The translations under genes were made by a program, and so were the position numbers. Positions 28,278 to 35,936 of a stretch of DNA of 64,000 nucleotides are shown piece after piece. Under the pieces are notes generated by a model. It had not been told where the DNA came from and did not search any database. It saw nothing but the letters and a program-made list of their open reading frames with translations. Numbering within the stretch: the stretch's first letter is position 1; every line of letters begins with the position of its first letter. Source of the DNA: Bacteroidota bacterium (GTDB lineage Bacteria > Bacteroidota > Bacteroidia > Chitinophagales > UBA10324); the NCBI GenBank assembly GCA_014190575.1, contig BJGQ01000004.1, positions 1 to 64,000 on the forward strand, given 5' to 3'.

Positions 28278-29839
28278 TACTCCCACTCAATAGTAGCCGG
28301 CGGTTTACTCGAAATATCATAAACCACACGGTTAATTCCTTTCACACTGTTTATGATGTCGTTACTCACTCTTGCTAAAAATTCATACGGCAAATGACAC
28401 CAGTCTGCAGTCATTCCATCAGTTGATTCCACTGCGCGCAATGCTATTACATTTTCGTAAGTGCGCTCATCGCCCATCACACCAACTGATTGCACGGGCA
28501 GCAAAATAACTCCGGCCTGCCATACTTTATCGTACAGGTTTTCTTTCTTCAACATTTCGATAAAAATATTATCTGCTTCCTGCAATATCCGAACTTTCTC
28601 AGAAGTAATGTCACTGATAATCCGTATTGCTAAACCCGGCCCCGGAAACGGATGGCGCTTAATAATATCATCAGGCAATTTTAATTCGCGACCAACTCGT
28701 CGCACTTCATCTTTAAATAATAAACGCAATGGTTCCAATACCTGCATGTTCATTTCAGCAGGCAAACCACCAACATTATGATGCGATTTTATAGTAACAG
28801 AAGGGCCATGAACCGATACCGATTCAATCACATCAGGATAAATTGTTCCTTGCGCGAGCCATTTTATTTTTAATCCGATATCAGGTCGCGCTTTCAAGCG
28901 ATGCGCTTCTTCATCAAACACTTCAATAAATAACCGACCGATAATTTTCCGCTTTGTTTCGGGGTCAACTACATCTTTTAATTCACGGATAAATCGCTCT
29001 GATGCATCAACTCCTTTTATATTCAAGCCCATTCCTTCATAAGCTTTCAATACTTTTTCAAATTCATTCTTGCGCAGCAATCCGTTGTTCACGAAAATGC
29101 AATGCAGATTTTTTCCAATGGCATTGTGAATTAATCCGGCTGCAACTGTGCTGTCAACTCCACCTGATAAAGCAAGAATCACTTCATCATTTCCAACTTT
29201 ATTTTTTATCTGCTCAACAGTTGAATGAACAAATGAAGCAGGAGTCCATGATTGATGGCAACCGCAAATGCTCACGCAAAAATTTTCAATAATTTTTTTT
29301 CCCTCAATCGTATGAGTAACTTCAGGATGAAATTGAATTCCGTAAACAGGATAAGCATAAGTGTCATCATTATTTCTGAAAGCGGCTACAGGAATGCTGT
29401 CGGTTTTCGCAATGAGTTCAAAGTGTTCCGGGATTTTTGCAATTGTATCGGCATGACTCATCCAAACCTGACTGTCATGTACTACATTTTTTAACAGTAC
29501 ATCATCTTCCACTAATTGATTCAGATGCGCGCGACCATATTCGCGCTTGTTGCTTTTCACCACTTGTCCACCACCGAGTTCAGCAATCAACTGTGCACCG
29601 TAACAAATTCCAAGCACAGGTTTTTTTCCAAGCAGTTCACTGAGATTTACTGATGGAAAATCTTTGTCATGCACTGAACACGGACTGCCGCTTAAAATAA
29701 TTCCCTTCACACTTTCATCAATAACAACTGCGTGGTGGTATGGATATATTTCGCAGTAAATATTTAACTCGCGAATTCTTCGGGCAATCAATTGCGTGTA
29801 CTGCGAACCGAAATCAAGAATCAGGATTTTTTCTTCCAT
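28277..29839 (-). CDS. guaA: GMP synthase (glutamine-hydrolysing)
   Basis: Converts XMP to GMP with glutamine and ATP (cytoplasm). Residues 1-~195 form the class I glutamine amidotransferase: [29 protein letters not shown], the nucleophile in GICYGAQ (~Cys85) and the HPEVTHT pair. The ATP-pyrophosphatase P-loop [11 protein letters not shown] follows near 230, then the dimerisation domain ending in KPPATIEWE. Length from the ATG at 29839 is 520 residues, close to the family norm. The frame is open a further 76 codons upstream, but these lie in repeat-rich non-conserved DNA. A TATTTTC element on the minus strand (29848-29854) ends only 8 bases before the ATG, supporting this start and a very short leader. 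Confidence 0.96.
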   Translation of the reverse strand: MEEKILILDFGSQYTQLIARRIRELNIYCEIYPYHHAVVIDESVKGIILSGSPCSVHDKDFPSVNLSELLGKKPVLGICYGAQLIAELGGGQVVKSNKREYGRAHLNQLVEDDVLLKNVVHDSQVWMSHADTIAKIPEHFELIAKTDSIPVAAFRNNDDTYAYPVYGIQFHPEVTHTIEGKKIIENFCVSICGCHQSWTPASFVHSTVEQIKNKVGNDEVILALSGGVDSTVAAGLIHNAIGKNLHCIFVNNGLLRKNEFEKVLKAYEGMGLNIKGVDASERFIRELKDVVDPETKRKIIGRLFIEVFDEEAHRLKARPDIGLKIKWLAQGTIYPDVIESVSVHGPSVTIKSHHNVGGLPAEMNMQVLEPLRLLFKDEVRRVGRELKLPDDIIKRHPFPGPGLAIRIISDITSEKVRILQEADNIFIEMLKKENLYDKVWQAGVILLPVQSVGVMGDERTYENVIALRAVESTDGMTADWCHLPYEFLARVSNDIINSVKGINRVVYDISSKPPATIEWE

Positions 29840-29917
29840 GAGGCTGCGAAAATAATCGGAAAGAGTTAAGGGTGTGGGAGGAAAACTGTTTTGTGAATAA
29901 GAATTTCGAAAGAAGAA

Positions 29918-30132
29918 TTTCGCACGGAGGCACGGTGAGCACGGTGAAAAAATACAAGCTCCGTGAAATCTGTATCGGAGTTTATCCCGATGAAGTTGGG
30001 GTGCGAAATGCAGCGGAGTATGTTTCAAACATAAATCACTGATCCCAAGGAGAACCAGCGAATACAATTTTTTTTATGAAAGTTAGAAGTTGAATTTGTA
30101 AAACTCCTTGTGCTCCGTGCCTCCGTGCGAAA
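29918..30132. repeat. Inverted repeat with CTCCGTGC-type units
   Basis: Arms of 18 identical bases (29918-29935 and, reversed, 30115-30132; TTTCGCACGGAGGCACGG). Each arm continues into further 8-9 bp CACGGTGA or CTCCGTGC units. The arms are separated by ~180 bases, too far for a simple hairpin terminator. Confidence 0.8.
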
Positions 30133-30175
30133 CAGCAAAGTCAAACTTTTCTCTGAAATTTAAAAATTCATTTTT

Positions 30176-30183
30176 CACATTTG
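30176..30183 (+). promoter_or_regulatory. Putative -7 element of the PH-domain gene
   Basis: CACATTTG (one mismatch to TAnnTTTG) followed by CGCC, ending only 4 bases before the GTG start at 30188. If used, the mRNA would be leaderless or nearly so. Confidence 0.4.
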
Positions 30184-30187
30184 CGCC

Positions 30188-30790
30188 GTGAACACATCTG
30201 CAGTCAGTCAGTTATTTATTTCGAAATTAAAAGAGAACGAAAAAATTTTGTGGAGCGGAACACCGCGGCAAAAAATATTATTGCGCGATGTAGATATGAT
30301 TCTGGTTCCCATCAGCATCATTGCCATTGGCTTCGGATTGTTTTTCAATTTCGCGATATTTTATTATCAGCAATTTTTCTTTTTACCAATATCAATCAGC
30401 ATTGTGCTGGCAGGTTTTTACATCGGCATTTTTCGTTTCTTCATTGATTCGAAAAGAAGAAAATCAATCTGGTACTGTGTAACTGATAAAAGAATATTGA
30501 TGCTCTCCAAAAAAAATAAAACTATTTTTCAAACTCTACCACTTAAAGATATTGAGCAACTTGATTTTTCGGAAGAGAAAGACGGAAGTGGATTTGTTTT
30601 ATTCGGCAACACCAATCCGATATGGCCTTGGTTGTTTGGTAAATTCTTTTTCACCCGTGGTACCATTCCCGGTTTTGAATTAATACCCGAAGTGCAGAAA
30701 GTTGATTTAATAATAAAGGAAGCAATCGGCAATTATGTTGACCCGTTTGTATTGGACAAAGTGAAGCCGGATGCTAAGAGTTTGAATTGA
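30188..30790 (+). CDS. Membrane PH-domain (bPH-type) protein
   Basis: A 200-residue protein. The N-terminal segment KENEKILWSGTP is the usual start of bacterial PH-like domain proteins. Two hydrophobic helices follow (~37-60 and ~63-85), then a bPH domain (YCVTDKRILMLSKKNKT, then TLPLKDIEQLDF and GSGFVLFG). The role of these proteins is unknown; they are thought to sit in the inner membrane with the PH domain in the cytoplasm. The start is a GTG at 30188; the next Met (~37) lies after the conserved WSG motif, so the GTG is retained even though the putative -7 box ends 4 bases before it. The gene is divergent from guaA. Confidence 0.8.
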   Translation: MNTSAVSQLFISKLKENEKILWSGTPRQKILLRDVDMILVPISIIAIGFGLFFNFAIFYYQQFFFLPISISIVLAGFYIGIFRFFIDSKRRKSIWYCVTDKRILMLSKKNKTIFQTLPLKDIEQLDFSEEKDGSGFVLFGNTNPIWPWLFGKFFFTRGTIPGFELIPEVQKVDLIIKEAIGNYVDPFVLDKVKPDAKSLN

Positions 30791-30795
30791 ATATT

Positions 30796-31266
30796 CTAAA
30801 CCCCAAACTGTACAAAGTGATAATCACAATGAACATATACCCATCGTCCCCACTGCGTTTTATTCATACGACCAAATAACGGATGCTTGGTAGGGAATGA
30901 ATTTGTATTCCGTAGCTGATTAAATTTTTGAACGAATAATTCTTTTTCTTTTTCAAAACTTTCTACTGATAATTTATTCCTCACAATATCCATTTCCTTA
31001 AAAGTGCGAAGTGGTTTCTTATTTAATTTTTTTATGGAAGGTCGCATATTTAAAAAAGTCATCCACCGAAAAACGGTGCGCGATACTAACCTGCTTTTGT
31101 CAGGAAGAATAATTTCTCCCAATGCAATTTGATTTGCCATTGTTAAATGATGCAACATTTGCGATGGATTCATCACACCAAATAATCCAACTGAATCATT
31201 TGATAGTTGATTCAATCGTTTCAATATTTCTTCCTTCTCAACCGAATCAAAAATTGTTTTCATCAA
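30796..31266 (-). CDS. DUF1569 domain protein
   Basis: A 156-residue protein of the DUF1569 family, related to the DinB four-helix superfamily. Family marks are MNPSQMLHHLTMANQIALG (with the metal-type His pair) and the C-terminal HPLFGRMNKTQWGRWVYVHCDYHFVQFGV region with further His residues. DinB-like proteins bind metals or act as thiol-dependent transferases, but for DUF1569 no substrate is established. The start MMK or the second Met cannot be separated. It lies convergent with the PH-domain gene, with 5 bases between the stops. Confidence 0.85.
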   Translation of the reverse strand: MMKTIFDSVEKEEILKRLNQLSNDSVGLFGVMNPSQMLHHLTMANQIALGEIILPDKSRLVSRTVFRWMTFLNMRPSIKKLNKKPLRTFKEMDIVRNKLSVESFEKEKELFVQKFNQLRNTNSFPTKHPLFGRMNKTQWGRWVYVHCDYHFVQFGV

Positions 31267-31293
31267 AAAATATTTTTCATTAATTAATTTTCA

Positions 31294-31357
31294 AATTGAA
31301 TAATTGAACAATAGAACAATTGAATATTAGAACATTTGAACAAATCAACCAATAAAT
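31294..31357. repeat. Octad array, unit AATTGAAC (GTTCAATT on the other strand)
   Basis: Eight consecutive 8-bp units such as AATTGAAT and AATTGAAC, degenerate but with an unbroken 8-bp phase, filling the gap between queD and the DUF1569 gene. It shares its unit with the array at 32180. Confidence 0.85.
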
Positions 31358-31713
31358 TAACTACCTTCATAAACCGCCCCCGAAGTCGGCGTTTCATTCA
31401 ATTCAATTTTCTTCAGCATCGGAAGTTCAGGTTTTATCTGATTCCAAAGCCAAATAGTAATCATCTCGCAAGTCGGGTTTTCCAATCCCGCAATATTGTT
31501 TAATAATTTATGATCTATGCTGTCAATGATTGGCGCAATCACTTTTTTTATTTCCGAAAAATCCATCACCCATTCCAATTCCGGAATAGGATTTCCTTCC
31601 AGATAAACCACCAACCGATAAGTGTGCCCGTGAATTTCGCGACACTTATGTTCAGGAGGAACTTTCGGAAGAAAATGTGCAGAGTCGAAAGAGAATTGTT
31701 TAAAAATCAGCAT
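31357..31713 (-). CDS. queD: 6-carboxy-5,6,7,8-tetrahydropterin synthase (QueD/PTPS family)
   Basis: Zinc enzyme that makes 6-carboxytetrahydropterin from dihydroneopterin triphosphate for queuosine synthesis. The zinc ligands are His13 (DSAHFL), His28 and His30 (CREIHGHTY); the catalytic Cys is Cys24. The WVMDFSEIK segment, DHKLLN and the final NETPTSGAVYEG substrate-binding motif are all present. Length 118 residues is normal. Other que genes are not in the window. The gap upstream is entirely a heptad array. Confidence 0.92.
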   Translation of the reverse strand: MLIFKQFSFDSAHFLPKVPPEHKCREIHGHTYRLVVYLEGNPIPELEWVMDFSEIKKVIAPIIDSIDHKLLNNIAGLENPTCEMITIWLWNQIKPELPMLKKIELNETPTSGAVYEGS

Positions 31714-31755
31714 GAGTCAGTAGTCAGTAGGCAGTTTTCAGTAGGCAGTATGCAG
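31714..31755. repeat. Heptad array, core CTGnnnA, filling the osmC-queD gap
   Basis: Six consecutive 7-bp units ending in CAG on the plus strand (TAGGCAG and TAGTCAG variants), i.e. CTGCCTA-type on the minus strand. The array starts at the base after the queD start codon and ends 6 bases before the osmC stop. Confidence 0.88.
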
Positions 31756-31761
31756 TTTTTT

Positions 31762-32172
31762 TTATACCAGACTTGCTTCCAAAGTAACAGTGCAAGAAAG
31801 TGATTTACTGATTGGGCATGTTGCTCTTGCTTCTTCAGCTATCGCTGCAAATTGATCAGAAGTGCATCCTACAATTTTTGCTTTCACCACTAAATGAGAA
31901 TTAATGATTGCACCGTTTTCAAGATCAACAGTACATGTGGTTTCTAATGAATCAGATTTCAATCCTGCTTTCTCAGTCAGAAAACTAAGTTTAATAGAAT
32001 AACATCCGGCATGAGCCGCAGCAATTAATTCTTCCGGATTTGAACCGGCGGCATTTTCAAATCGTGTGGCCCAGGTGTATGGTAAATTTTTTACCAGATT
32101 ACTTTGAGTAGTTAAACTTCCTGTACCTTCTTTCCCTGTTCCTGTCCAAAGGGCTGTTGCGTTTCTTTTCAT
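31762..32172 (-). CDS. osmC: OsmC family peroxiredoxin
   Basis: Organic-hydroperoxide-detoxifying OsmC/Ohr-fold protein (136 residues, cytoplasmic). The peroxidatic Cys lies in AAAHAGCYSIKLSF (~Cys57) and the second in ATCPISKSLSC (~Cys119). The GTNPEEL-type motif reads GSNPEELIAA, and the N-terminal MKRNATALWTG segment is typical of OsmC rather than Ohr. The gene lies upstream of queD with the repeat array between. There is no obvious functional link with queD. Confidence 0.9.
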   Translation of the reverse strand: MKRNATALWTGTGKEGTGSLTTQSNLVKNLPYTWATRFENAAGSNPEELIAAAHAGCYSIKLSFLTEKAGLKSDSLETTCTVDLENGAIINSHLVVKAKIVGCTSDQFAAIAEEARATCPISKSLSCTVTLEASLV

Positions 32173-32179
32173 TTTATTA

Positions 32180-32259
32180 GTTGATTGGTTTATTAGTTTA
32201 TTGGTTCATTGGTTGATTAGTTCATTTGTTCAAATGTTCTATTATTCAAATGTTCATCG
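32180..32259. repeat. Octad array, units GTTTATTA to GTTCAAAT, upstream of osmC
   Basis: Ten consecutive 8-bp units, each starting GTT (one ATT), in unbroken 8-bp phase. The unit drifts from GTTnATTn at the osmC end to GTTCAAAT at the other end. Confidence 0.88.
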
Positions 32260-32298
32260 GTAATCACATGGTGCTTTGTAGATTTTGAGATAGCAAAA

Positions 32299-32333
32299 CT
32301 GCCAACTGCTTACTTCAAACTGCCTGCTGTTAA
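32299..32333. repeat. Heptad array, core CTGnnnA, upstream of rpsO
   Basis: Five 7-bp units beginning CTG (one CTT), e.g. CTGCCAA and CTGCCTG. It lies 26 bases before the -33 element of rpsO. Confidence 0.8.
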
Positions 32334-32358
32334 AAGGCCGCAAACATAATTATTCTGC

Positions 32359-32392
32359 TTGCTTTTTTATCCGCCGTTTTCGTTTACATTTG
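32359..32392 (+). promoter_or_regulatory. Putative rpsO promoter
   Basis: Perfect -7 element TACATTTG at 32385, followed by CCACTCC, with a TTG at 32359 as a possible -33 element (23 bases between). The ATG is at 32424. Confidence 0.55.
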
Positions 32393-32423
32393 CCACTCCA
32401 AAAAAAGTAAAGACGCATTAAAA

Positions 32424-32693
32424 ATGAAATTGACGAAAGAAACAAGACAGGAAATTGTAACCAAGTTTGGTGGAAACGCTAAAAACACAGGCGCTGCCGA
32501 AGTTCAGGTTGCATTATTAACCGAACGCATTCAGCATATCACAGGTCACTTAGGCGGACAAAAAAATGATGTAAACTCAGCTCGTGGTTTAATGAGATTG
32601 GTTAGCCAACGCAAAAGATTGTTGCACCACCTTTCTGAAACCAATCTGAGCTCTTATCGCCAGTTGATTAAGGACTTAAATCTTCGTAAGTAA
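32424..32693 (+). CDS. rpsO: Small ribosomal subunit protein uS15
   Basis: Binds 16S rRNA and nucleates the platform of the 30S subunit. It has the full 89 residues, with the family motifs GSAEVQVALLTERI-like (here TGAAEVQVALLTERIQ), HLGGQKNDVNSARGL and RLLHHLSETNLSSYRQLI. It is followed by pnp in the same direction, the classical rpsO-pnp order, with a hairpin between them. Confidence 0.97.
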   Translation: MKLTKETRQEIVTKFGGNAKNTGAAEVQVALLTERIQHITGHLGGQKNDVNSARGLMRLVSQRKRLLHHLSETNLSSYRQLIKDLNLRK

Positions 32694-32738
32694 TTCGTTG
32701 AATTATTTACTGCATAAATATTTTTTCAAAACATTTTG

Positions 32739-32786
32739 AAGAGTCGAAATAAGGTGCCCCAAAGCTTCTGTTCGACTCTTTGCTTT
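32739..32786 (+). promoter_or_regulatory. Hairpin in the rpsO-pnp gap (terminator, attenuator or processing site)
   Basis: A 10-bp perfect stem (AAGAGTCGAA and TTCGACTCTT) encloses a 22-nt loop that can itself pair AAG with CTT. It is followed by TGCTTTTT. It lies 20 bases before the pnp ATG, the position of the RNase III-processed autoregulatory hairpin in E. coli, and could also be a partial terminator for rpsO. Confidence 0.65.
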
Positions 32787-32805
32787 TTAAAATAATAAGA
32801 TTCTC

Positions 32806-34941
32806 ATGGGAAATAAAATCGGAATTAATCACACATTTGATAGTGGCGACGGTCGCACTATAACCATTGAAACCGGAAAACTCGCTGCACAGGCACATGG
32901 TTCAGTGGTGGTTCGTCAGGGCGATTGCATGTTGCTTGCCACAGTTGTTGCAAGTTCAGAATTAAAAGAAGGGCAGGATTTCTTTCCGCTCTCGGTTGAT
33001 TACCAGGAAAAATTTGCTTCTGCCGGAAGAATTCCAGGTGGATTTTTTAAAAGAGAAAGACAACTTTCTGAATATGAAATTTTAATCTGCCGTATTGTTG
33101 ACCGTGTACTTCGTCCACTTTTCAACGAAGATTATTTGTGCGATACGCAAGTAATGATTCAAATGATTTCTTCCGACCCAACCATTGCTCCCGATTCATT
33201 GGCGGCACTGGCTGCATCGGCAGCGCTTTCAGTTTCTGATATTCCGTTCAACGGACCTATCTCTGAAGTTCGTGTTTGCAAGATTGATGGAAAGTTTGTG
33301 GTGAATCCTCTTCGCGCTGATATTGAAAGAGCGGAGTTGGATATTTTAGTTGGTGCATCTGCCACAAGCGTGGTGATGGTGGAAGGTGAAGCGAAAGAAG
33401 TTTCGGAAGCAGACTTTTTAGAAGCAATAAAAATCGGACACGAAGCGGTTAAGCTTCATTGCAAAGCGCAGTTAGAGTTGAGAGCAAAAGTGGGTGTAAC
33501 AACCATTCGCGAATATCAGAAGCCTGCTGTTGATGAAGATTTGAAAAAGAAAATTTATGATGAATATCGTACTGAAGTTTATGCAGTTGCAGCATCGGGA
33601 GTTAGCAAGGATAAACGCAAAGTTGGTTTTACTGCCATTAAGGATAAAATAAAAGCGCAGTATGCCGAAGCGGAAGTCGGACAATTAAAACTTGCCAAAA
33701 AATATTACAGCGAACTGGAGTATGATGTAATGCGCGATATGATTCTCGACGACAGCAAAAGATTGGATGGACGGAAGATGGATGAAATTCGTCCGATATG
33801 GATTGAGCCTGATTACATTCCATCAGCACACGGATCAGCAGTTTTTACCCGTGGCGAAACTCAATCATTAACCACTGTTACATTAGGAACAAAACTCGAT
33901 GAGCAGATGCTTGACAAAGCAATGGAAATGCTTTACTCTAAATTTATGTTGCATTATAATTTCCCAGGGTTCAGCACAGGAGAGGTAAAACCGAATCGTG
34001 GAACAAGCCGTCGTGAAGTGGGTCATGGTAACCTGGCTATGCGTTCATTAAAAAATCAATTACCGCAGGGCGAAGAAAATCCTTATACCATTCGTGTGGT
34101 TTCTGATATTTTGGAATCGAATGGTTCATCATCAATGGCTACTGTTTGTGCAGGATCTATTGCGTTGCATGATGCAGGAGTGAAAATGAAAAATCATGTA
34201 TCAGGTATTGCGATGGGATTAATTACCGGAGCGAACGGAAAGTTTGCCGTGTTGTCAGATATTCTTGGTGATGAAGATCACCTGGGTGATATGGATTTTA
34301 AAGTAACCGGAACCAAGAATGGAATTTGCGGTTGCCAGATGGATATAAAAGTGCAGGGATTAAGTTTTGAAATTATGGCTAAGGCATTGGAGCAAGCTCG
34401 TCAGGGTCGTTTACATATTCTGAATCTGATGTACGAAGCACAACCTGCTGCACGCGAAGATTTGAAACCATTTACTCCGCGTATGGTGAAATTGTATGTG
34501 CCACAAGAAATGATAGGACCAATAATTGGCCCTGGTGGGAAAAACATTCAGGAATTACAGCGCACAACCGGAACCATTGTAACCATTGAAGACAAGGACG
34601 GAAGAGGCGAAGTGGTTATATCATCAACCAACAAGGAAGGTTTGGATGCTGCTGTTGCACGCATCAAGGGTTTAACTACCCTGCCGGAAGTTGGAGCCAT
34701 TTACGAAGGCAAAGTAAAAAGCATAAAAGAGTTTGGTGCCTTTGTTGAAATCCTTCCGGGTAAGGAAGGTCTGTTGCACATTTCCGAAGTAAGCCACAAG
34801 CGATTAGATAGTTTGGATGGTGTATTGAAAGTAGGAGAAATGGTGAAAGTGAAACTGCTCGACATTGATGCAAAAACCGGCAAGTACAAACTGAGCCGTA
34901 AAGTATTGATGGAAAAGACTGAGGGAGCTTCGAGGAATTAA
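32806..34941 (+). CDS. pnp: Polyribonucleotide nucleotidyltransferase (PNPase)
   Basis: Phosphorolytic 3'-5' exoribonuclease of the degradosome (711 residues). It has two RNase PH-like cores: the first from ~5 to 140, the second from ~320 to 540 with FTRGETQSLTTVTLGT, FPGFSTGEVKPNRGTSRREVGHGNLA and the active-site SDILGDEDHLGDMDFKVTGT. These are joined by the all-helical linker domain. A KH domain (IIGPGGKNIQELQ, ~570) and an S1 domain (GAIYEGKVKSIKEFGAFVEILPGKEG-type, ~630-700) complete it. The gene follows rpsO after a hairpin and is likely co-transcribed and autoregulated. A terminator follows. Confidence 0.97.
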   Translation: MGNKIGINHTFDSGDGRTITIETGKLAAQAHGSVVVRQGDCMLLATVVASSELKEGQDFFPLSVDYQEKFASAGRIPGGFFKRERQLSEYEILICRIVDRVLRPLFNEDYLCDTQVMIQMISSDPTIAPDSLAALAASAALSVSDIPFNGPISEVRVCKIDGKFVVNPLRADIERAELDILVGASATSVVMVEGEAKEVSEADFLEAIKIGHEAVKLHCKAQLELRAKVGVTTIREYQKPAVDEDLKKKIYDEYRTEVYAVAASGVSKDKRKVGFTAIKDKIKAQYAEAEVGQLKLAKKYYSELEYDVMRDMILDDSKRLDGRKMDEIRPIWIEPDYIPSAHGSAVFTRGETQSLTTVTLGTKLDEQMLDKAMEMLYSKFMLHYNFPGFSTGEVKPNRGTSRREVGHGNLAMRSLKNQLPQGEENPYTIRVVSDILESNGSSSMATVCAGSIALHDAGVKMKNHVSGIAMGLITGANGKFAVLSDILGDEDHLGDMDFKVTGTKNGICGCQMDIKVQGLSFEIMAKALEQARQGRLHILNLMYEAQPAAREDLKPFTPRMVKLYVPQEMIGPIIGPGGKNIQELQRTTGTIVTIEDKDGRGEVVISSTNKEGLDAAVARIKGLTTLPEVGAIYEGKVKSIKEFGAFVEILPGKEGLLHISEVSHKRLDSLDGVLKVGEMVKVKLLDIDAKTGKYKLSRKVLMEKTEGASRN

Positions 34942-34965
34942 AATTTACAAAAGTTTGCTAATGTA

Positions 34966-35000
34966 AAAAGCCGCTCCGGAATTTGGAGCGGCTTTTCTGT
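34966..35000 (+). terminator. Intrinsic terminator of pnp
   Basis: A 12-bp stem (AAAAGCCGCTCC and GGAGCGGCTTTT) closes a 7-nt loop and is followed by CTGTTTTT. Confidence 0.85.
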
Positions 35001-35074
35001 TTTTGTTTTTTCTTTAATTCTCCGCTCCATTTGAAATCAACCCCAACCACTCATAAATATCAACAAATCACAAA

Positions 35075-35105
35075 TTTCATTTTTTGAAAGCAAAAATTAC
35101 ATTTG
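35075..35105 (+). promoter_or_regulatory. Promoter-like element inside the pnp-sulfatase gap
   Basis: TTTC at 35075 and a perfect TACATTTG at 35098 with 19 bases between. No gene starts within 190 bases, but a strong terminator lies about 80 bases downstream. Confidence 0.45.
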
Positions 35106-35110
35106 CTCGC

Positions 35111-35190
35111 GCCTAACTACGCAGCACGACATTTTTAAACAATCTGTTATGCAAACCGCTTCAAATTTATTTGAGGCGGTTTTTGTTTTT
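35111..35190 (+). ncRNA. Candidate small RNA, ~75-80 nt
   Basis: Defined only by its ends: a Bacteroidota-type promoter (TACATTTG at 35098) and a terminator hairpin at 35153-35184 followed by a T-rich run. The segment has no open reading frame of useful length and resembles no RNA family I recognise (not SRP RNA, 6S, tmRNA or tRNA). It could instead be the leader of the sulfatase gene or a second terminator for pnp readthrough. Confidence 0.35.
35153..35190 (+). terminator. Second intrinsic terminator in the pnp-sulfatase gap
   Basis: A 13-bp stem with one G-T pair (AAACCGCTTCAAA and TTTGAGGCGGTTT) with a 4-nt loop, followed by TTTGTTTTT. Confidence 0.8.
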
Positions 35191-35251
35191 ATGCGGTTGT
35201 GTTTAATTTGTAATTGAGCAACTGCAAACAAAAAATAAAACTAAACGGCTG

Positions 35252-35282
35252 TTTCATTTTATCGTTCTGAATTTTTATTTTG
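35252..35282 (+). promoter_or_regulatory. Putative promoter of the sulfatase gene
   Basis: TTTC at 35252 and TATTTTG at 35276, 20 bases apart. The transcript would start after the ATG at 35284, which favours the ATG at 35299 as the translation start. Confidence 0.45.
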
Positions 35283-35298
35283 AATGTATATTGTGCCA

Positions 35299-35883
35299 AT
35301 GCAACAAAAAATATTTTCAAAAAACGGGAGTATAATTTTATGCATGCTCGTTAGTTATTGTACTGCAGTTGTTCAATCAGCAAAAGCACAAACTACCCGA
35401 CCCAACATTGTTATTATTCTTACTGATGATATGGTGTATCATTCATTATCAATTAACACCAATGATCCATTAATTCAAACACCCAATATTGACAGAATAG
35501 GGGAGGAGGGCGCCGATATAAAATATTACTGTACCAACTCATTGTGTGTGCCAGGTAGGGCATCGTTGTTAAGTGGTAAATACGGGCATACAACAGGCGC
35601 CGTAAACAATGCAAATTATCCGCCTGATTCGTTGGTTACACTGCCAAAAATTTTGCACGCAAAAGGATATCATACCGCGCTTATTGGAAAATGGATGATG
35701 GGAAACTGGAATCCGAAACCTGAATTTGATTATTGGCTGGCCAGTCATAATCAAACAACTTATTATAATGATTCGTGTAACTATTCATGGGTGCATATAC
35801 CGGTAAATGAGCACATGACAGATTTTGAAACCGATAGTGCGCTCGCACTCATAAGCAGAATTGATACACCTTTTTTATTCTGA
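35299..35883 (+). pseudogene. Sulfatase, 5' fragment of a broken gene
   Basis: N-terminal ~195 residues of a secreted arylsulfatase-type enzyme (alkaline phosphatase fold). Signal peptide, then RPNIVIILTDDM with the two metal-binding Asp residues, then CVPGRASLLSGK. This last is the CxPxR site where Cys is converted to formylglycine, with Gly in place of the usual Ser. GYHTALIGKW is the second sulfatase signature. The frame ends in TGA at 35881. Adding one T to the T6 run at 35871-35876 continues the family sequence (FILISYNAPHLPFVP), but that frame meets a TAA at 35919. Two independent lesions make this a probable pseudogene. The ATG at 35299 is preferred over 35284 because of the promoter. 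Confidence 0.8.
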
Positions 35884-35936
35884 TAAGTTACAATGCCCCT
35901 CACCTGCCGTTTGTACCATAAATTCAATACAACGGA

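Larger units (their letters stand above)
29840..30187. other. 348-base gap between the divergent guaA and PH-domain genes
   Basis: Contains the presumed guaA -7 element on the minus strand near 29850, two arrays of the CTCCGTGC type in inverted orientation (29918-29946 and 30101-30132), and the CACATTTG element of the PH-domain gene at 30176. No credible gene was seen. The open frame reading into guaA from here looks non-coding. Confidence 0.7.

Noticed and set aside
28461-29643. Several open frames on the plus strand opposite guaA
   Set aside because: They are shadows of the guaA coding sequence, with no family match and no promoter.
29840-30067. 76-codon upstream extension of guaA
   Set aside because: The extension is encoded by repeat-rich DNA and precedes the conserved GATase start; the -7 element lies inside it.
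31294-32333. Tandem arrays as a CRISPR
   Set aside because: Units are 7-8 bp, contiguous and without unique spacers; no cas genes nearby.
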